Source of the DNA: Sulfurovum sp.
Lineage (GTDB): Bacteria; Campylobacterota; Campylobacteria; Campylobacterales; Sulfurovaceae
DNA: 63,378 nt
Direction: 5' to 3'
Assembly: GCA_027082955.1 (NCBI GenBank)
Contig: JALWTA010000026.1
Coordinates: forward strand, 1-63,378
Part shown: positions 54,526-63,034 of the stretch, in pieces
Layout of the letters: each line of letters begins with the position of its first letter
Numbering within the stretch: position 1 is the first letter of the stretch
Position numbers and translations under genes: made by a program
The notes under the pieces: generated by a model
What the model saw: the letters and a program-made list of their open reading frames with translations, nothing else
Told to the model about the DNA's origin: nothing
The model's database searches: none

Positions 54526-54790
54526 GATACGCTTTGCGGAGGGCTACGAGAAAAAAGCCGTCAAGTTTTTCAAAAAGCACAAAGATATCTACTCGCAATA
54601 TAAAAAGACCATAGAGATACTAAGCCAAAACCCACAGCATCCCTCCCTGCGTTTGCACAAGCTGCAAGGGAAACTGAGTGCATACCACTCTATCTCTATC
54701 AATATGAAATACCGTGTTGTCATCGACTTCATCATACAAAACGATGTGATCATCCTTGTCGATATAGGCAGCCACAATGATGTTTATTAA
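54518..54790 (+). CDS. Type II toxin, RelE/YafQ-like
   Basis: A 90-residue RelE/ParE-superfamily protein: FAEGYEKKAVKFFKKHKD, then HPSLRLHKLQGKLSAYHSI, MKYRVVIDFI and the end DIGSHNDVY. The last motif, with His before Asp near the C-terminus, fits the YafQ/RelE ribosome-dependent mRNA endonucleases. Its start lies inside the antitoxin gene (8-base overlap), so the antitoxin is made first. It converges with the vWA gene. Confidence 0.85.
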   Translation: MIEIRFAEGYEKKAVKFFKKHKDIYSQYKKTIEILSQNPQHPSLRLHKLQGKLSAYHSISINMKYRVVIDFIIQNDVIILVDIGSHNDVY

Positions 54791-54801
54791 AAGCTAAGCA
54801 A

Positions 54802-56016
54802 TTAATGCTCCTGAAGTACAAGCACCTCCCCAAACGGCACCTCTTTAGCTTCTGGCATCACCCAGACCAGATCATAGCCGGGCTCCTCGGTTGGGAAAGT
54901 ACCCATACCGTCGGTAAAGTAGAGCAGCAGTGTCGGATAGTCTATCTCCCGGTCTATATATGCAAAGACCGGACGAAAGTCTGTCCCCCCGCCTCCGCTC
55001 ACTTCATACTCCAATGGCTCACCGGGCAGGTAGGTTTTGTGCGACTGCACCTTGGCATCAGCGGTGATGATGTCGATCTCATAGTTGGGGTATTGCTGCA
55101 TAATGGCACTCACCTCAGAGAGAAACACCCCAAGCATCTTCTCATCAATCGAACCGGAAGTATCGATGGCGATGACAATACGCAGCAGGTCTGAACTGAG
55201 CGAGGGCAGACAGATACCGCGGTAGAGATATTTCATATTGGGCGGCATGAAGCTGTAGCTGCTCTTGGCATAGTCGGCAATGTATCGGTAGAGTGCCTCC
55301 CTCCAGTCGATTTTGTGTGAAAAGAGCTCCGGCACTATGATCTCCAACCCTTTGGGCAGGTCACCTTGGCGCTTGTACTTGGCAAAGATCTGCTCAAAAT
55401 ACTCTTCTATCTCCTCTTGGAGTGCTTCAAGGGTTTCGGGATCTATTGACTCCTCTTGGGCAGAGAGCTTCTCTTGGCTTGTTGGCTCCTGTGGTGGTGT
55501 GGTCTGATCATTGGACTGAGTCTGTGAGATATTGCTGGAAATGTTTTTGCTCTCTTCTTCCGTAGGCTCCATATCCTCACTCTGCACTTCGGCTTCATCT
55601 CGCGTCTGATTGGTGATCATCTCATCTTTGAGTACATCATAAATCTCTTCAGCATACATCCCCTCAAAGCGCTCATCATAGTAGACATAAGGAGGCAAGA
55701 CAAAGCCGTTTTTGACCAGCATGCTGTTGACCACAAGATCGGTCGCCGCCTGCCAGATGCGCCCTACCCGGCCGCTTATCCGCTCTTGGTGTTTGAGCAC
55801 TGCATGCATCGCCCCATTGGCAAGGGCGAACTCTATCTCATCAAGCGGTACTTTTTCAAAGTATTCAGAGTTATAGGTCAACTTCACTCCATCGCTGCTG
55901 AAAGTCAGCGCTTCAGGGTCATCGAGGGTCTTGAGTGCTGTAGCGAGTGACCCGATATAGGGATGCTCCAACATCAATTTGGCTTTAGCTTTGGCGAGTT
56001 TTTCCTGGTGTGTCAT
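54802..56016 (-). CDS. vWA-like protein of the DUF2201 putative metallopeptidase group
   Basis: A 404-residue protein. The N-terminal half (about 1-140) contains NGAMHAVLKHQERISGR, resembling the DUF2201 metallopeptidase-like domain, with an HxxxH-like pattern. An acidic, low-complexity linker spans about 145-205. The C-terminal vWA-like domain (about 270-404) has the metal-ion site IAIDTSGSID and GGGGTDFRPVFAYID. Related proteins often work with MoxR-type ATPases, but none is encoded nearby. It ends the long minus-strand run; the next gene lies 12 bases upstream. Confidence 0.82.
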   Translation of the reverse strand: MTHQEKLAKAKAKLMLEHPYIGSLATALKTLDDPEALTFSSDGVKLTYNSEYFEKVPLDEIEFALANGAMHAVLKHQERISGRVGRIWQAATDLVVNSMLVKNGFVLPPYVYYDERFEGMYAEEIYDVLKDEMITNQTRDEAEVQSEDMEPTEEESKNISSNISQTQSNDQTTPPQEPTSQEKLSAQEESIDPETLEALQEEIEEYFEQIFAKYKRQGDLPKGLEIIVPELFSHKIDWREALYRYIADYAKSSYSFMPPNMKYLYRGICLPSLSSDLLRIVIAIDTSGSIDEKMLGVFLSEVSAIMQQYPNYEIDIITADAKVQSHKTYLPGEPLEYEVSGGGGTDFRPVFAYIDREIDYPTLLLYFTDGMGTFPTEEPGYDLVWVMPEAKEVPFGEVLVLQEH

Positions 56017-56028
56017 GGTGGGATTATA

Positions 56029-56943
56029 TCATATTGTATAGACTTTACCTACATCCAAAACCCTTATCTCTTCCGAGACAGAATCCGTGATGTTTCTCAG
56101 CCATGCCAAGGGTTCATCCAGCGGTTCATCGGAGAGTTTGAAGGTACCGTAGTGCATGGGAACCATCTGCTTTGCACCGAGCATTTTAAAGGCATCATAC
56201 GCCTCCTGCGGGTCGAGGTGGTTGTGTTTCATCACCTCTCTTGGGCGGTAGGCACCGATGGGGAGTATGGCGATGTCAATGTCAAAACAGGAGCCGATGG
56301 CCTCAAAATGGGTATCAAACGCTGTATCACCTGCAAAATAGACGGTCTTGCCGCCATGTTCTATGACAAATCCGCCCCACAACACCCTGTTGGTATCGAA
56401 CACTCCCCGTCTGCTCCAATGTTTAGCAGGTACCAGTGTCACGGCAAAGTCCTCCTCTTCATACCGTTCAAACCAGTTTAGTTCTGTACAGTGAAGATTG
56501 GATTTTACAGTACGTTTCAACAGACATCCCATCTGAAGCGGCAGTAAAGCCTGCTTTGTGTACTTGCTGATCTGACGAAGAGAAGGGGCATCGAAATGGT
56601 CATAATGGGTATGGGAGAGCAGCAGAAAGTCTATGTTTGGAAGCATCGCAGGCGCATAGGGTGCAGGGATATCCCGTTTGTAAAAAGGGATATCCCCAAA
56701 GACAGGATCGATCAAGATACGTTTACCACCAAGCTGGAGCAAAAAGGAGGCATGTCCAAGCCAGCAAAGATAGTCTTGGGCAGCTATGAGCTTCTCATGC
56801 TCATCTTTTACCACAAGACGCTTATGGGACTTTATAGGGCTGTAAGGGTGTAGAAGTTTCCACTTGAGCACATCACGAAAGCGCAGTGTGCGCAGGCTGT
56901 TGAGTGCCCCGTCAAACCGCCCTTTTTTGTTTTGTTTGATCAT
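56029..56943 (-). CDS. Metallo-beta-lactamase-fold hydrolase (UlaG/NAPE-PLD-like)
   Basis: A 304-residue cytoplasmic protein with WLGHASFLLQLGGKRILIDPVF, the metal motif LLSHTHYDHFD, and later ligands in PAKHWSRRG, FAGDTAFD and PMHYGTF. This arrangement matches the NAPE-PLD/UlaG-type branch, which cleaves phosphodiester or lactone bonds; the substrate is unknown. Its ATG overlaps the stop of the preceding gene by 4 bases. Confidence 0.88.
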   Translation of the reverse strand: MIKQNKKGRFDGALNSLRTLRFRDVLKWKLLHPYSPIKSHKRLVVKDEHEKLIAAQDYLCWLGHASFLLQLGGKRILIDPVFGDIPFYKRDIPAPYAPAMLPNIDFLLLSHTHYDHFDAPSLRQISKYTKQALLPLQMGCLLKRTVKSNLHCTELNWFERYEEEDFAVTLVPAKHWSRRGVFDTNRVLWGGFVIEHGGKTVYFAGDTAFDTHFEAIGSCFDIDIAILPIGAYRPREVMKHNHLDPQEAYDAFKMLGAKQMVPMHYGTFKLSDEPLDEPLAWLRNITDSVSEEIRVLDVGKVYTI

Positions 56944-57392
56944 TTGTCCACAATGTGCAGCAGTGCCTGCGGCTCAATAAAGCGTTTAGAAGCTACTTTG
57001 CCTCTTTTAAGCCTGTAGAGCGTCACCATCCCCGGTTTACGGTCATACACTTTTCCGCTCTCATCACGAATGAGCCAGACAGAAAAAGGGTACTTCTTCA
57101 TCATCGGCAGCGCAAACATGGCAGTGATGAATGAAGGCATGGCACTGATGTCGGAGATAAAACGCACACGGTGTTTTTCAAGATATCCTTTAGGTACCTT
57201 TTTGACCTCTTTGGTCAAGGCAACAGCGACATTTTTTTCGAATGTAACACAGACCCATCGATCCTGTTTGCCTACCTGCATGGTATTGTCAAACTGGTCG
57301 GTGAATGTCTGTTTGGGAAAGTGCTGACCTATCTTCAGATCGGCAAAGAGTCCGAGTGTCAAGCAAAGACTAATCCATATCGTTTTTTTCAT
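56940..57392 (-). CDS. Small exported protein, unknown function
   Basis: A 150-residue protein with a signal peptide (MKKTIWISLCLTLGLFADLK). The mature part starts IGQHFPKQTFTDQFDNTMQV, which loosely resembles a peroxiredoxin or thioredoxin-like beginning, and ends in a strand pattern (FSVWLIRDESGKVYDRKPGMV). No redox Cys pair is present, so a thioredoxin activity is not supported. ATG 57392 has AAAGGA upstream and overlaps the heme-copper-oxidase-like gene by 23 bases. Confidence 0.6.
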   Translation of the reverse strand: MKKTIWISLCLTLGLFADLKIGQHFPKQTFTDQFDNTMQVGKQDRWVCVTFEKNVAVALTKEVKKVPKGYLEKHRVRFISDISAMPSFITAMFALPMMKKYPFSVWLIRDESGKVYDRKPGMVTLYRLKRGKVASKRFIEPQALLHIVDK

Positions 57393-58953
57393 AAGAGCGT
57401 TCCTTTTTGATAAATATAAGATACACCAACACAAAGAGCAGATCGGTCATGCAGATAAACGCCCCTATCCACCCAAATGTACCGTTTTTATAAAGTGCAA
57501 AAAAGCCTGCCGCAGTCACAATGCGCGCCAAAACGGTTGCGCGTGCACTCGCTTCACCGTAACGCGGATAGAGCACCCCCATCAAGTGGATGGCACCTAC
57601 AGCAGCAACAAAACCAAAGACGATCTGCTGATACCCGGGTGCAAACGGTATGCCCGCTATCTCATACAGCGCCTTGCCGAACAGTAGCAACAACACACCT
57701 CCGACACCGTCAGAGAGAAAACCTGCAATGTTGTAAAACGATGTTCTGTTCCAACTTTTGACCCATGTTTTTAAATATCCCATGCTCACTCCGGCAGGAT
57801 GATAAAGCAGTCCTGCCAAAAAGAGTCCGCCAAAAAGTGCACGGAATGCCCATAATGTCTGAGTATGCATAGATGAGAAGCCAGCCTCTTCAATGCCGCT
57901 GATGCTGAGTACAACAGCCATCAATACAAGCATAAGTGAAAGATAGTAGGCTTTGAATCTGCCTACACTCATATAGGGTTTGATGATCGCCAATGCCAAA
58001 AAGAGCAGCCCAATACCTACAGCGATATGGGCATGCCCTACCACAAGATCATTACGGTGAAAGAGATGGCGAAGTGACGGGATAAAGAGAATGTTGCCCT
58101 CCACATCGGCAAAGAGAAACGATGCGATGGATATGAAAAGCAGACGGTTTTGTGCGATGCTCAGCCCGGCATCTTTCCACCAGCGGTACAGCAGCGGGAG
58201 ATAGAGCAGTGTCAGGTACTGAAAGAACCATTCGGCATTGTAGCTGAGTGTGCCTACAAAGATGCGGTAGAGTACGCTTACTGCGTAGCCGGCAAGCGGG
58301 ATCTGCCATAGAAAATGCCATTTTGTCTTAAAAATAATTTTCTTAGAAGCTAATTTGATAGCAAGATAATAGATCACTACCAATGCAAAGCTCATACCAA
58401 GCGTATTGTCCCCGTGTGGACCCTTTAGCATCTTTTCAACCTGTCCATACTGCGGATTCATCAAAACCAAAAGTGCCAATGGACTGATCACAACAAGTAC
58501 CAGTGAAACTTTTACCCAGTAAGGTGTTACATCATAGTTCAGTATATTTTTAATGATTGCAACAATATAAAAGAGACCTGCCAATGCCAAAATACCATTA
58601 AGCTCATAAGCAAAATCGTAAAATGGCAGTCCCCGTGTCACACCTGCAAGAATGGAAAGTATCATAAATACCAGAAAGATATACCAAAGCCACAAAAAGC
58701 GTCCAAGATAGACGAGTGAATCGCGGGTGATCACACCCTCTTTGTCAAAGAGCGCAAAAGGCAGCAGTGTCATCATCAGCGGTACAAACCCGTACAGCAT
58801 CAGTGAAATGTGCAACGAGCGTACCAGATCGGGGCGTATAAGATCCGTACCGATACCAAGCAGCTGCAGTGCATAAAGCAGCCCAAAACAGGCTGCAAGC
58901 ACTAAAAAAATATAAGAAAACCGTATATGCGGCACAAGCATCTCTTTTAGCAT
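57370..58953 (-). CDS. Heme-copper-oxidase subunit I-like membrane protein without visible Cu_B ligands
   Basis: A 527-residue protein with about 12-14 membrane helices. His48 in RSLHISLMLYGF matches the helix II low-spin heme ligand of cytochrome oxidases and NO reductases (RPLHTN-like). His307 and His309 in VVGHAHIAVGIG match the helix X heme ligand pair. I find no HPEVY-like motif or His-His pair for Cu_B or Fe_B. It may bind heme b and move electrons rather than reduce O2 or NO. It lies between the ABC exporter genes and a small exported protein, overlapping both. Confidence 0.65.
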   Translation of the reverse strand: MLKEMLVPHIRFSYIFLVLAACFGLLYALQLLGIGTDLIRPDLVRSLHISLMLYGFVPLMMTLLPFALFDKEGVITRDSLVYLGRFLWLWYIFLVFMILSILAGVTRGLPFYDFAYELNGILALAGLFYIVAIIKNILNYDVTPYWVKVSLVLVVISPLALLVLMNPQYGQVEKMLKGPHGDNTLGMSFALVVIYYLAIKLASKKIIFKTKWHFLWQIPLAGYAVSVLYRIFVGTLSYNAEWFFQYLTLLYLPLLYRWWKDAGLSIAQNRLLFISIASFLFADVEGNILFIPSLRHLFHRNDLVVGHAHIAVGIGLLFLALAIIKPYMSVGRFKAYYLSLMLVLMAVVLSISGIEEAGFSSMHTQTLWAFRALFGGLFLAGLLYHPAGVSMGYLKTWVKSWNRTSFYNIAGFLSDGVGGVLLLLFGKALYEIAGIPFAPGYQQIVFGFVAAVGAIHLMGVLYPRYGEASARATVLARIVTAAGFFALYKNGTFGWIGAFICMTDLLFVLVYLIFIKKERSYEKNDMD

Positions 58954-59558
58954 AGTCGTCCATCCTTTATCTCTATCACGCGATCATCTCCTTTGATAAG
59001 TGAATGGTCATGGGTTGCAACGATAACCGTTGTACCCATCTCTCGCAACATATCAAAAACCATTATTGAGTTGCGTGAATCCAAATTGCCTGTGGGCTCG
59101 TCGGCAAAAAGATAACGCGGTCTGTTCATAACAGCTCTGGCAATAGCTGCACGTTGCCGCTCACCACCGGAAAGTGCATCGGGATACTTATCTGCCAGTT
59201 CGGCAATGCCGAGTTTATCAAGCAGATGAAGTGCCTCTGACTTAGGCTTTTTCGAAGCGAGACAGACATTTTCCAGAACAGTTAAATGCGAAATCAAATA
59301 GTGAAACTGAAAGACAAATCCTATCTGCGTATTTCTAAATCGGTCAATATTTGAAAGGTGTTCAACGGGTGTATGCTCATAGATCACTTCACCTTCTGTC
59401 GGTTTCAGCAGGGTAGAAAGAATGGAAAGCAATGTAGATTTTCCACTGCCGCTTTCGCCGGTGATTACATTGAAACTCTCTGTTTCAATCTCCAAGGAGA
59501 TATTATGCAAGACCGTTTCAGTGCCGTATCGGTGCGTAATGTTTGCTGCTTTAAGCAT
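58947..59558 (-). CDS. ABC transporter ATP-binding protein, LolD/MacB type
   Basis: A 203-residue ATPase with Walker A GESGSGKSTLL, Q-loop FVFQFHYL, signature LSGGERQRAAIARAV, Walker B YLFADEPTGNLD and the H-loop THD. The NLDS sequence and short length are typical of LolD/FtsE/MacB-type partners of FtsX-like permeases. ATG 59558 overlaps the permease stop by one base (TAATG); a longer frame runs into the permease gene and is not used. Confidence 0.93.
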   Translation of the reverse strand: MLKAANITHRYGTETVLHNISLEIETESFNVITGESGSGKSTLLSILSTLLKPTEGEVIYEHTPVEHLSNIDRFRNTQIGFVFQFHYLISHLTVLENVCLASKKPKSEALHLLDKLGIAELADKYPDALSGGERQRAAIARAVMNRPRYLFADEPTGNLDSRNSIMVFDMLREMGTTVIVATHDHSLIKGDDRVIEIKDGRLC

Positions 59559-60628
59559 TATTTCCCCCTGTTTATCAGTGTGATAGGATCCACACGTGAT
59601 GCCATCCATGCAGGGATCAATGCTCCAATGACTGCCATAAGGAGTGAACCGCACAGCAGTTCCACAAAGAGTGCTACTCCGATCTGTCCGCTCAAGTATC
59701 CCTGAAAGCGTTTTATGTGCATCAGTATATCAAGACCAAAAACACTTAATAGATATGCCAAAACAAAGGCAAACAGTGTCAGGGCAATCACTTCTACGAT
59801 CACCTCTTTGATGATTCGTATGCGTGATATGCCAAGGGCACGTTTGATTCCAAACTCATACACCCTCTCCCCTACCATCAGACTCATAAGACTTACAATG
59901 GCAAGAAAGCCCATAAAAAATGATATGGAGGCGATCACGCCGCCGGAGATACGTATGATCTTGAATTGATTGTAATTGTCTATGAACTCACGGGTGGATT
60001 TTACATCGATCCGGCTGCTGAGTGTTTTTATTTTGTCAATGATACTCTCAGACTGAGATATATCTTTCAGACTGATAAGCAGGAAGGATGCTCCTTTGTG
60101 GAACAGTCGCTGTGCATCTTCTATACCAAGTACAACACCTCCATTTTCAAAGCCTATATCACTGTGGTAAATGCCTGTGACATGAAATGTTCTGCCCATT
60201 AATGTTACCGTTTTAGGATCAACTAACAGCATATTGATACTCTCACCTATCATTACCTCTCCCTGTCTTCTTGGATACTTTCCGCTGCTAAGCTGATAAT
60301 TGTGGTATCTGTTGGGTGTAACGCCATAAATGCCGGCAATTGGCACAGTGTCTATTTTCCCTGCCCCTACGATCACACCTTGTACAGACCGAACCCCCTC
60401 TATTTTGGCTATGGAAGAGGACAAAGAGAGATTAACATCACTGAAAAAGGTATCGGCAACACCTTTTTCGGTAACAATAATATCACCGTCAGTTCGCAGC
60501 ATCTGTGCATACATCTGCACAATACCGTTACTCAGTGCCGTGATCAGAAACGTTGAAGTGATCGCTGCTGTCGCGGAAATAATGATCAGCAGCGTTTTAT
60601 AGCGATAGTAGAGCAAAGAGCGGAACAT
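59558..60628 (-). CDS. ABC transporter permease, FtsX/MacB-like
   Basis: A 356-residue protein with an N-terminal helix (residues 10-32), a large periplasmic domain (about 35-230, MacB-PCD type) and three C-terminal helices of the FtsX fold (about 235-260, 285-305, 325-345), with VGERVYEFGIKRALGISR as the conserved coupling region and a final IPAWMASRVDPITLI. With the ATPase it would drive export or release of a substrate to the periplasm rather than import. A 6-base gap separates it from YceI upstream. Confidence 0.9.
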   Translation of the reverse strand: MFRSLLYYRYKTLLIIISATAAITSTFLITALSNGIVQMYAQMLRTDGDIIVTEKGVADTFFSDVNLSLSSSIAKIEGVRSVQGVIVGAGKIDTVPIAGIYGVTPNRYHNYQLSSGKYPRRQGEVMIGESINMLLVDPKTVTLMGRTFHVTGIYHSDIGFENGGVVLGIEDAQRLFHKGASFLLISLKDISQSESIIDKIKTLSSRIDVKSTREFIDNYNQFKIIRISGGVIASISFFMGFLAIVSLMSLMVGERVYEFGIKRALGISRIRIIKEVIVEVIALTLFAFVLAYLLSVFGLDILMHIKRFQGYLSGQIGVALFVELLCGSLLMAVIGALIPAWMASRVDPITLINRGK

Positions 60629-60634
60629 ACAGCT

Positions 60635-61165
60635 TTACTTCGCTTTTAGTGTGACGTCTACGGCAAGATCGATGCGGTCTCGCACTGTCAAAAAGAGCAG
60701 TTTGATCGGCTTGATTTTGTAGTCAGAAAGCTTAATGTAGCTCTTTGCCTTGATTTTGACTGTGTTTCCGTTCTGTGCAATGTCAGCATTAAAACTCAAT
60801 GGACGCTTTACGCCATGAAAAGTCAACATACCGCTGATAGTATAGGTTTTTGTGTTTTTCCATATTTTGTCGAATGTATAGTGTGCCACCGGATAGGTAT
60901 CGCTTCCGATCGCCTCTACCATATGTTCATCCCGTTTATGGTTGTCACTTTTAAGTTTTCGTACATTGACATCGACACTTCCATGAATGGAAGCAATGTC
61001 CCCAGGCATTTGCAGATGCGAAACAAGTGCACTGGTCTGCGGATCGATCGTCGAATCGCCAAATACCTCAGTATGTGCCTTTACCAGTGCATTTTGCACT
61101 ATCAGTGTTTTCCCAAAAAGTATCCCCGTTGTCAGGGTAAGCAACAACATAATTGTCTTCATCAT
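60635..61165 (-). CDS. YceI-like periplasmic protein
   Basis: A 176-residue protein with a signal peptide (MMKTIMLLLTLTTGILFGKT) and a YceI-type beta barrel: SIHGSVDVNVRKLKSDNHKRDEHM, then SDTYPVAHYTFDKI and SGMLTFHGVKRPLSFNADI. The DEHM...FP-like motif of YceI is recognisable. YceI proteins bind lipidic molecules such as polyisoprenoids. Two adjacent ATG codons are possible; the first overlaps the previous stop by one base (TAATGATG), with AGGA just before. Confidence 0.82.
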   Translation of the reverse strand: MMKTIMLLLTLTTGILFGKTLIVQNALVKAHTEVFGDSTIDPQTSALVSHLQMPGDIASIHGSVDVNVRKLKSDNHKRDEHMVEAIGSDTYPVAHYTFDKIWKNTKTYTISGMLTFHGVKRPLSFNADIAQNGNTVKIKAKSYIKLSDYKIKPIKLLFLTVRDRIDLAVDVTLKAK

Positions 61166-62190
61166 TATCCTTTCATTGATGTAAAATGGATGGCAGTGCC
61201 AAAAGGCAGCCGTATCTGTACATATTTCAGTACAAGAAGCAGTGCAAGAAGTCCGAGCAGGATCCATGCAGCCGTGAACAGATGTCCCAAAGCGATTAGA
61301 AGTCCCAGTCCGGAAGCACCCCACAAACTCAGTGAGACCACTGCAAGGGGCAGGTAGCCCATGCGTATCAGTTTGTGAAGGATCGCCACATTATAGTAGG
61401 AGATCACAAACGGATAAACGACACTGAGTACCGTTTTATCTCCACTGCTGTAAGCAGCATACGCCATCACAAAAAGTATGACCAGTGCTAAGTCATTGTG
61501 AGACCATTGACGCATACGATACGCCACCACAAGTCCAATCAGGTGAAAGAGGATGATCGTCCAGACATACTCATGCTCTCCCCAAAGATGCATAAGTGCA
61601 TCACGGGAAAGGGTCTCAAAGAGTGCTGCATCCAGTAATAGCCATAAGAATACAGTTGCCATTGTATAGAGTGTCACATTATTCTCACAACTTTTTCTTT
61701 CTTGACCGCTTTTTGCGAACAGCGATGCGATCAGCGCAACAGCACTTAACAGTACTGCTATCCACGTCCTCTCTGCCGCTTCAATGTGAAAAAGCATTGT
61801 ACCCGTAACATAAGAGAGTCCAAGCCCAGTTACAGCAACAGCGAGAGTGTTCATACGGTACAACAGCAGAGGTGCTGTCAAACCGCTGAGAATACCCAGC
61901 ACAAAAAGTACCATCACGCCTGCATGCGCATAATCCGCACTCAATACCAGTTGCAGTGCCAACAGCCACGGCATAAATCGATTGCGCTGAGGGAATGCCC
62001 AGACAGAGAGTACGATACCTGCAATGCCGCCAGCCGGCATCATCCATATTTCCGAAAGTGCAGAATGGTGGTATGCAACCACCCCTGTCTGCAAAATCAG
62101 GAGATAGTAGGTAAACTCCGCTGCGAACAGTACAAGAAAAGCAATGTCGGTTCCCGAGGGGAACCATGACCGTATGTGTAAATGTTTCAT
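61165..62190 (-). CDS. Polytopic membrane protein, unknown function
   Basis: A 341-residue protein with about ten hydrophobic helices and short loops; there are several His (HLHIR, AYHHSAL, LMHLWGEHEY, ILFHLIG, LGHLFTAA) that could be heme or metal ligands. It has no recognised family. It overlaps the YceI gene by one base and follows the Ca-motif lipoprotein by 18 bases, so it belongs to the same run. Confidence 0.65.
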   Translation of the reverse strand: MKHLHIRSWFPSGTDIAFLVLFAAEFTYYLLILQTGVVAYHHSALSEIWMMPAGGIAGIVLSVWAFPQRNRFMPWLLALQLVLSADYAHAGVMVLFVLGILSGLTAPLLLYRMNTLAVAVTGLGLSYVTGTMLFHIEAAERTWIAVLLSAVALIASLFAKSGQERKSCENNVTLYTMATVFLWLLLDAALFETLSRDALMHLWGEHEYVWTIILFHLIGLVVAYRMRQWSHNDLALVILFVMAYAAYSSGDKTVLSVVYPFVISYYNVAILHKLIRMGYLPLAVVSLSLWGASGLGLLIALGHLFTAAWILLGLLALLLVLKYVQIRLPFGTAIHFTSMKG

Positions 62191-62208
62191 TCTCTTTCCA
62201 CCATCGGT

Positions 62209-62961
62209 TTACCCGTGATTTGCTCCGTTATCATTGCTACCGCCGTTATTGTTTCCGGAAGCATCATGGTTGCCTCTCTGGTCATTTTGATGTGTGGTAT
62301 CATGATTTCCTCCCTGATCATTTTGATGTGTGGTATCATGATTACCACTCTGGTCATTTTGATGACCGGAACTACTTTTGGCATCATGCTGATCCCATTC
62401 ATCAGCCTTGTGATTATGATTTGTATCTTCAAGACCGTCAACTTTTCCATTATGGTTTTTGTCGAACGGATTTTGTGCTGTATCATCTACGACGTTCCCG
62501 CTTAGAGATGCTGGCGCCACATCGATAGCATGGTCTTCGACATGGTCACCGTTTGCATCCGATGCCTGTGCATAGGTTGCAGGAAGGTCTACATACCCAA
62601 GATCGGTATTACCCGTCAGAACAATCGCTTGTTTACCATTGACCGTAACAGGACTCGTTACCCTTTGAGCCGGATCATTTTCATGTGTCGTCATTGCCAA
62701 TCTACAGGGTGTATTGGTAGGAACATTCAATGCAAACGGGTGTTGAGATGTACCGTTTTGCACCGAGTTGGTTGAAACATAGGTACCATTGTCACAAAAT
62801 GCTTCAATAAATGTACCAGGCACAGTACCGGTCAGTGTTGCTGTTCCCGCTGCCGTTGCCGTGCTTCCTGTTGTCGCGGCACTGCTGCCGCCGCCTCCAC
62901 ATCCAATTACTACTGCGGATGCTGCCAAACCCAAACCAAATACGTATAACTTTTTCATCAT
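62209..62961 (-). CDS. Lipoprotein with EF-hand-like Ca motifs and C-terminal tandem repeats
   Basis: A 250-residue protein with a lipobox (SAVVIGC, Cys21) followed by a Gly/Ala/Thr-rich linker. The middle part is Ig-like (TATLTGTVPGTF). Two Ca-binding-type loops (DKNHNGKVDGLED and DTNHNHKADEWD) resemble thrombospondin type 3/EF-hand motifs. The end is a 12-residue repeat in three copies (HQNDQxGNHDTT), then Asn/Gly-rich sequence. It is a surface or periplasmic lipoprotein of unknown role. AAAAGGAG lies before two adjacent ATG codons. Confidence 0.7.
   Translation of the reverse strand: MMKKLYVFGLGLAASAVVIGCGGGGSSAATTGSTATAAGTATLTGTVPGTFIEAFCDNGTYVSTNSVQNGTSQHPFALNVPTNTPCRLAMTTHENDPAQRVTSPVTVNGKQAIVLTGNTDLGYVDLPATYAQASDANGDHVEDHAIDVAPASLSGNVVDDTAQNPFDKNHNGKVDGLEDTNHNHKADEWDQHDAKSSSGHQNDQSGNHDTTHQNDQGGNHDTTHQNDQRGNHDASGNNNGGSNDNGANHG
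62257..62364 (-). repeat. Three 36-bp tandem repeats in lipoprotein C-terminus
   Basis: Three in-frame 36-bp units encode HQNDQSGNHDTT, HQNDQGGNHDTT and HQNDQRGNHDAS. The DNA units are very similar, so copy number could vary by slippage without changing the frame. Confidence 0.85.
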
Positions 62962-63034
62962 TGACTCCTTTTATTTTTTAGGTATTCTAACTATAGAAAA
63001 ACTATATGAAGATTTTATGAAGGGAAAGAGGAGA

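Noticed and set aside
51584-56016. A complete Zorya defence system
   Set aside because: Only ZorAB-like proteins are present. No ZorC, ZorD helicase or ZorE nuclease is encoded nearby, and the MotA-like protein is shorter than usual ZorA.
57370-58953. Functional terminal oxidase or NO reductase subunit
   Set aside because: Helix VI/VII Cu_B or Fe_B ligand motifs are not visible, and no CcoO/CcoP or NorC gene lies beside it.
62257-62364. CRISPR-like spaced repeats
   Set aside because: The 36-bp units are directly adjacent, in frame and coding; there are no unique spacers and no cas genes.
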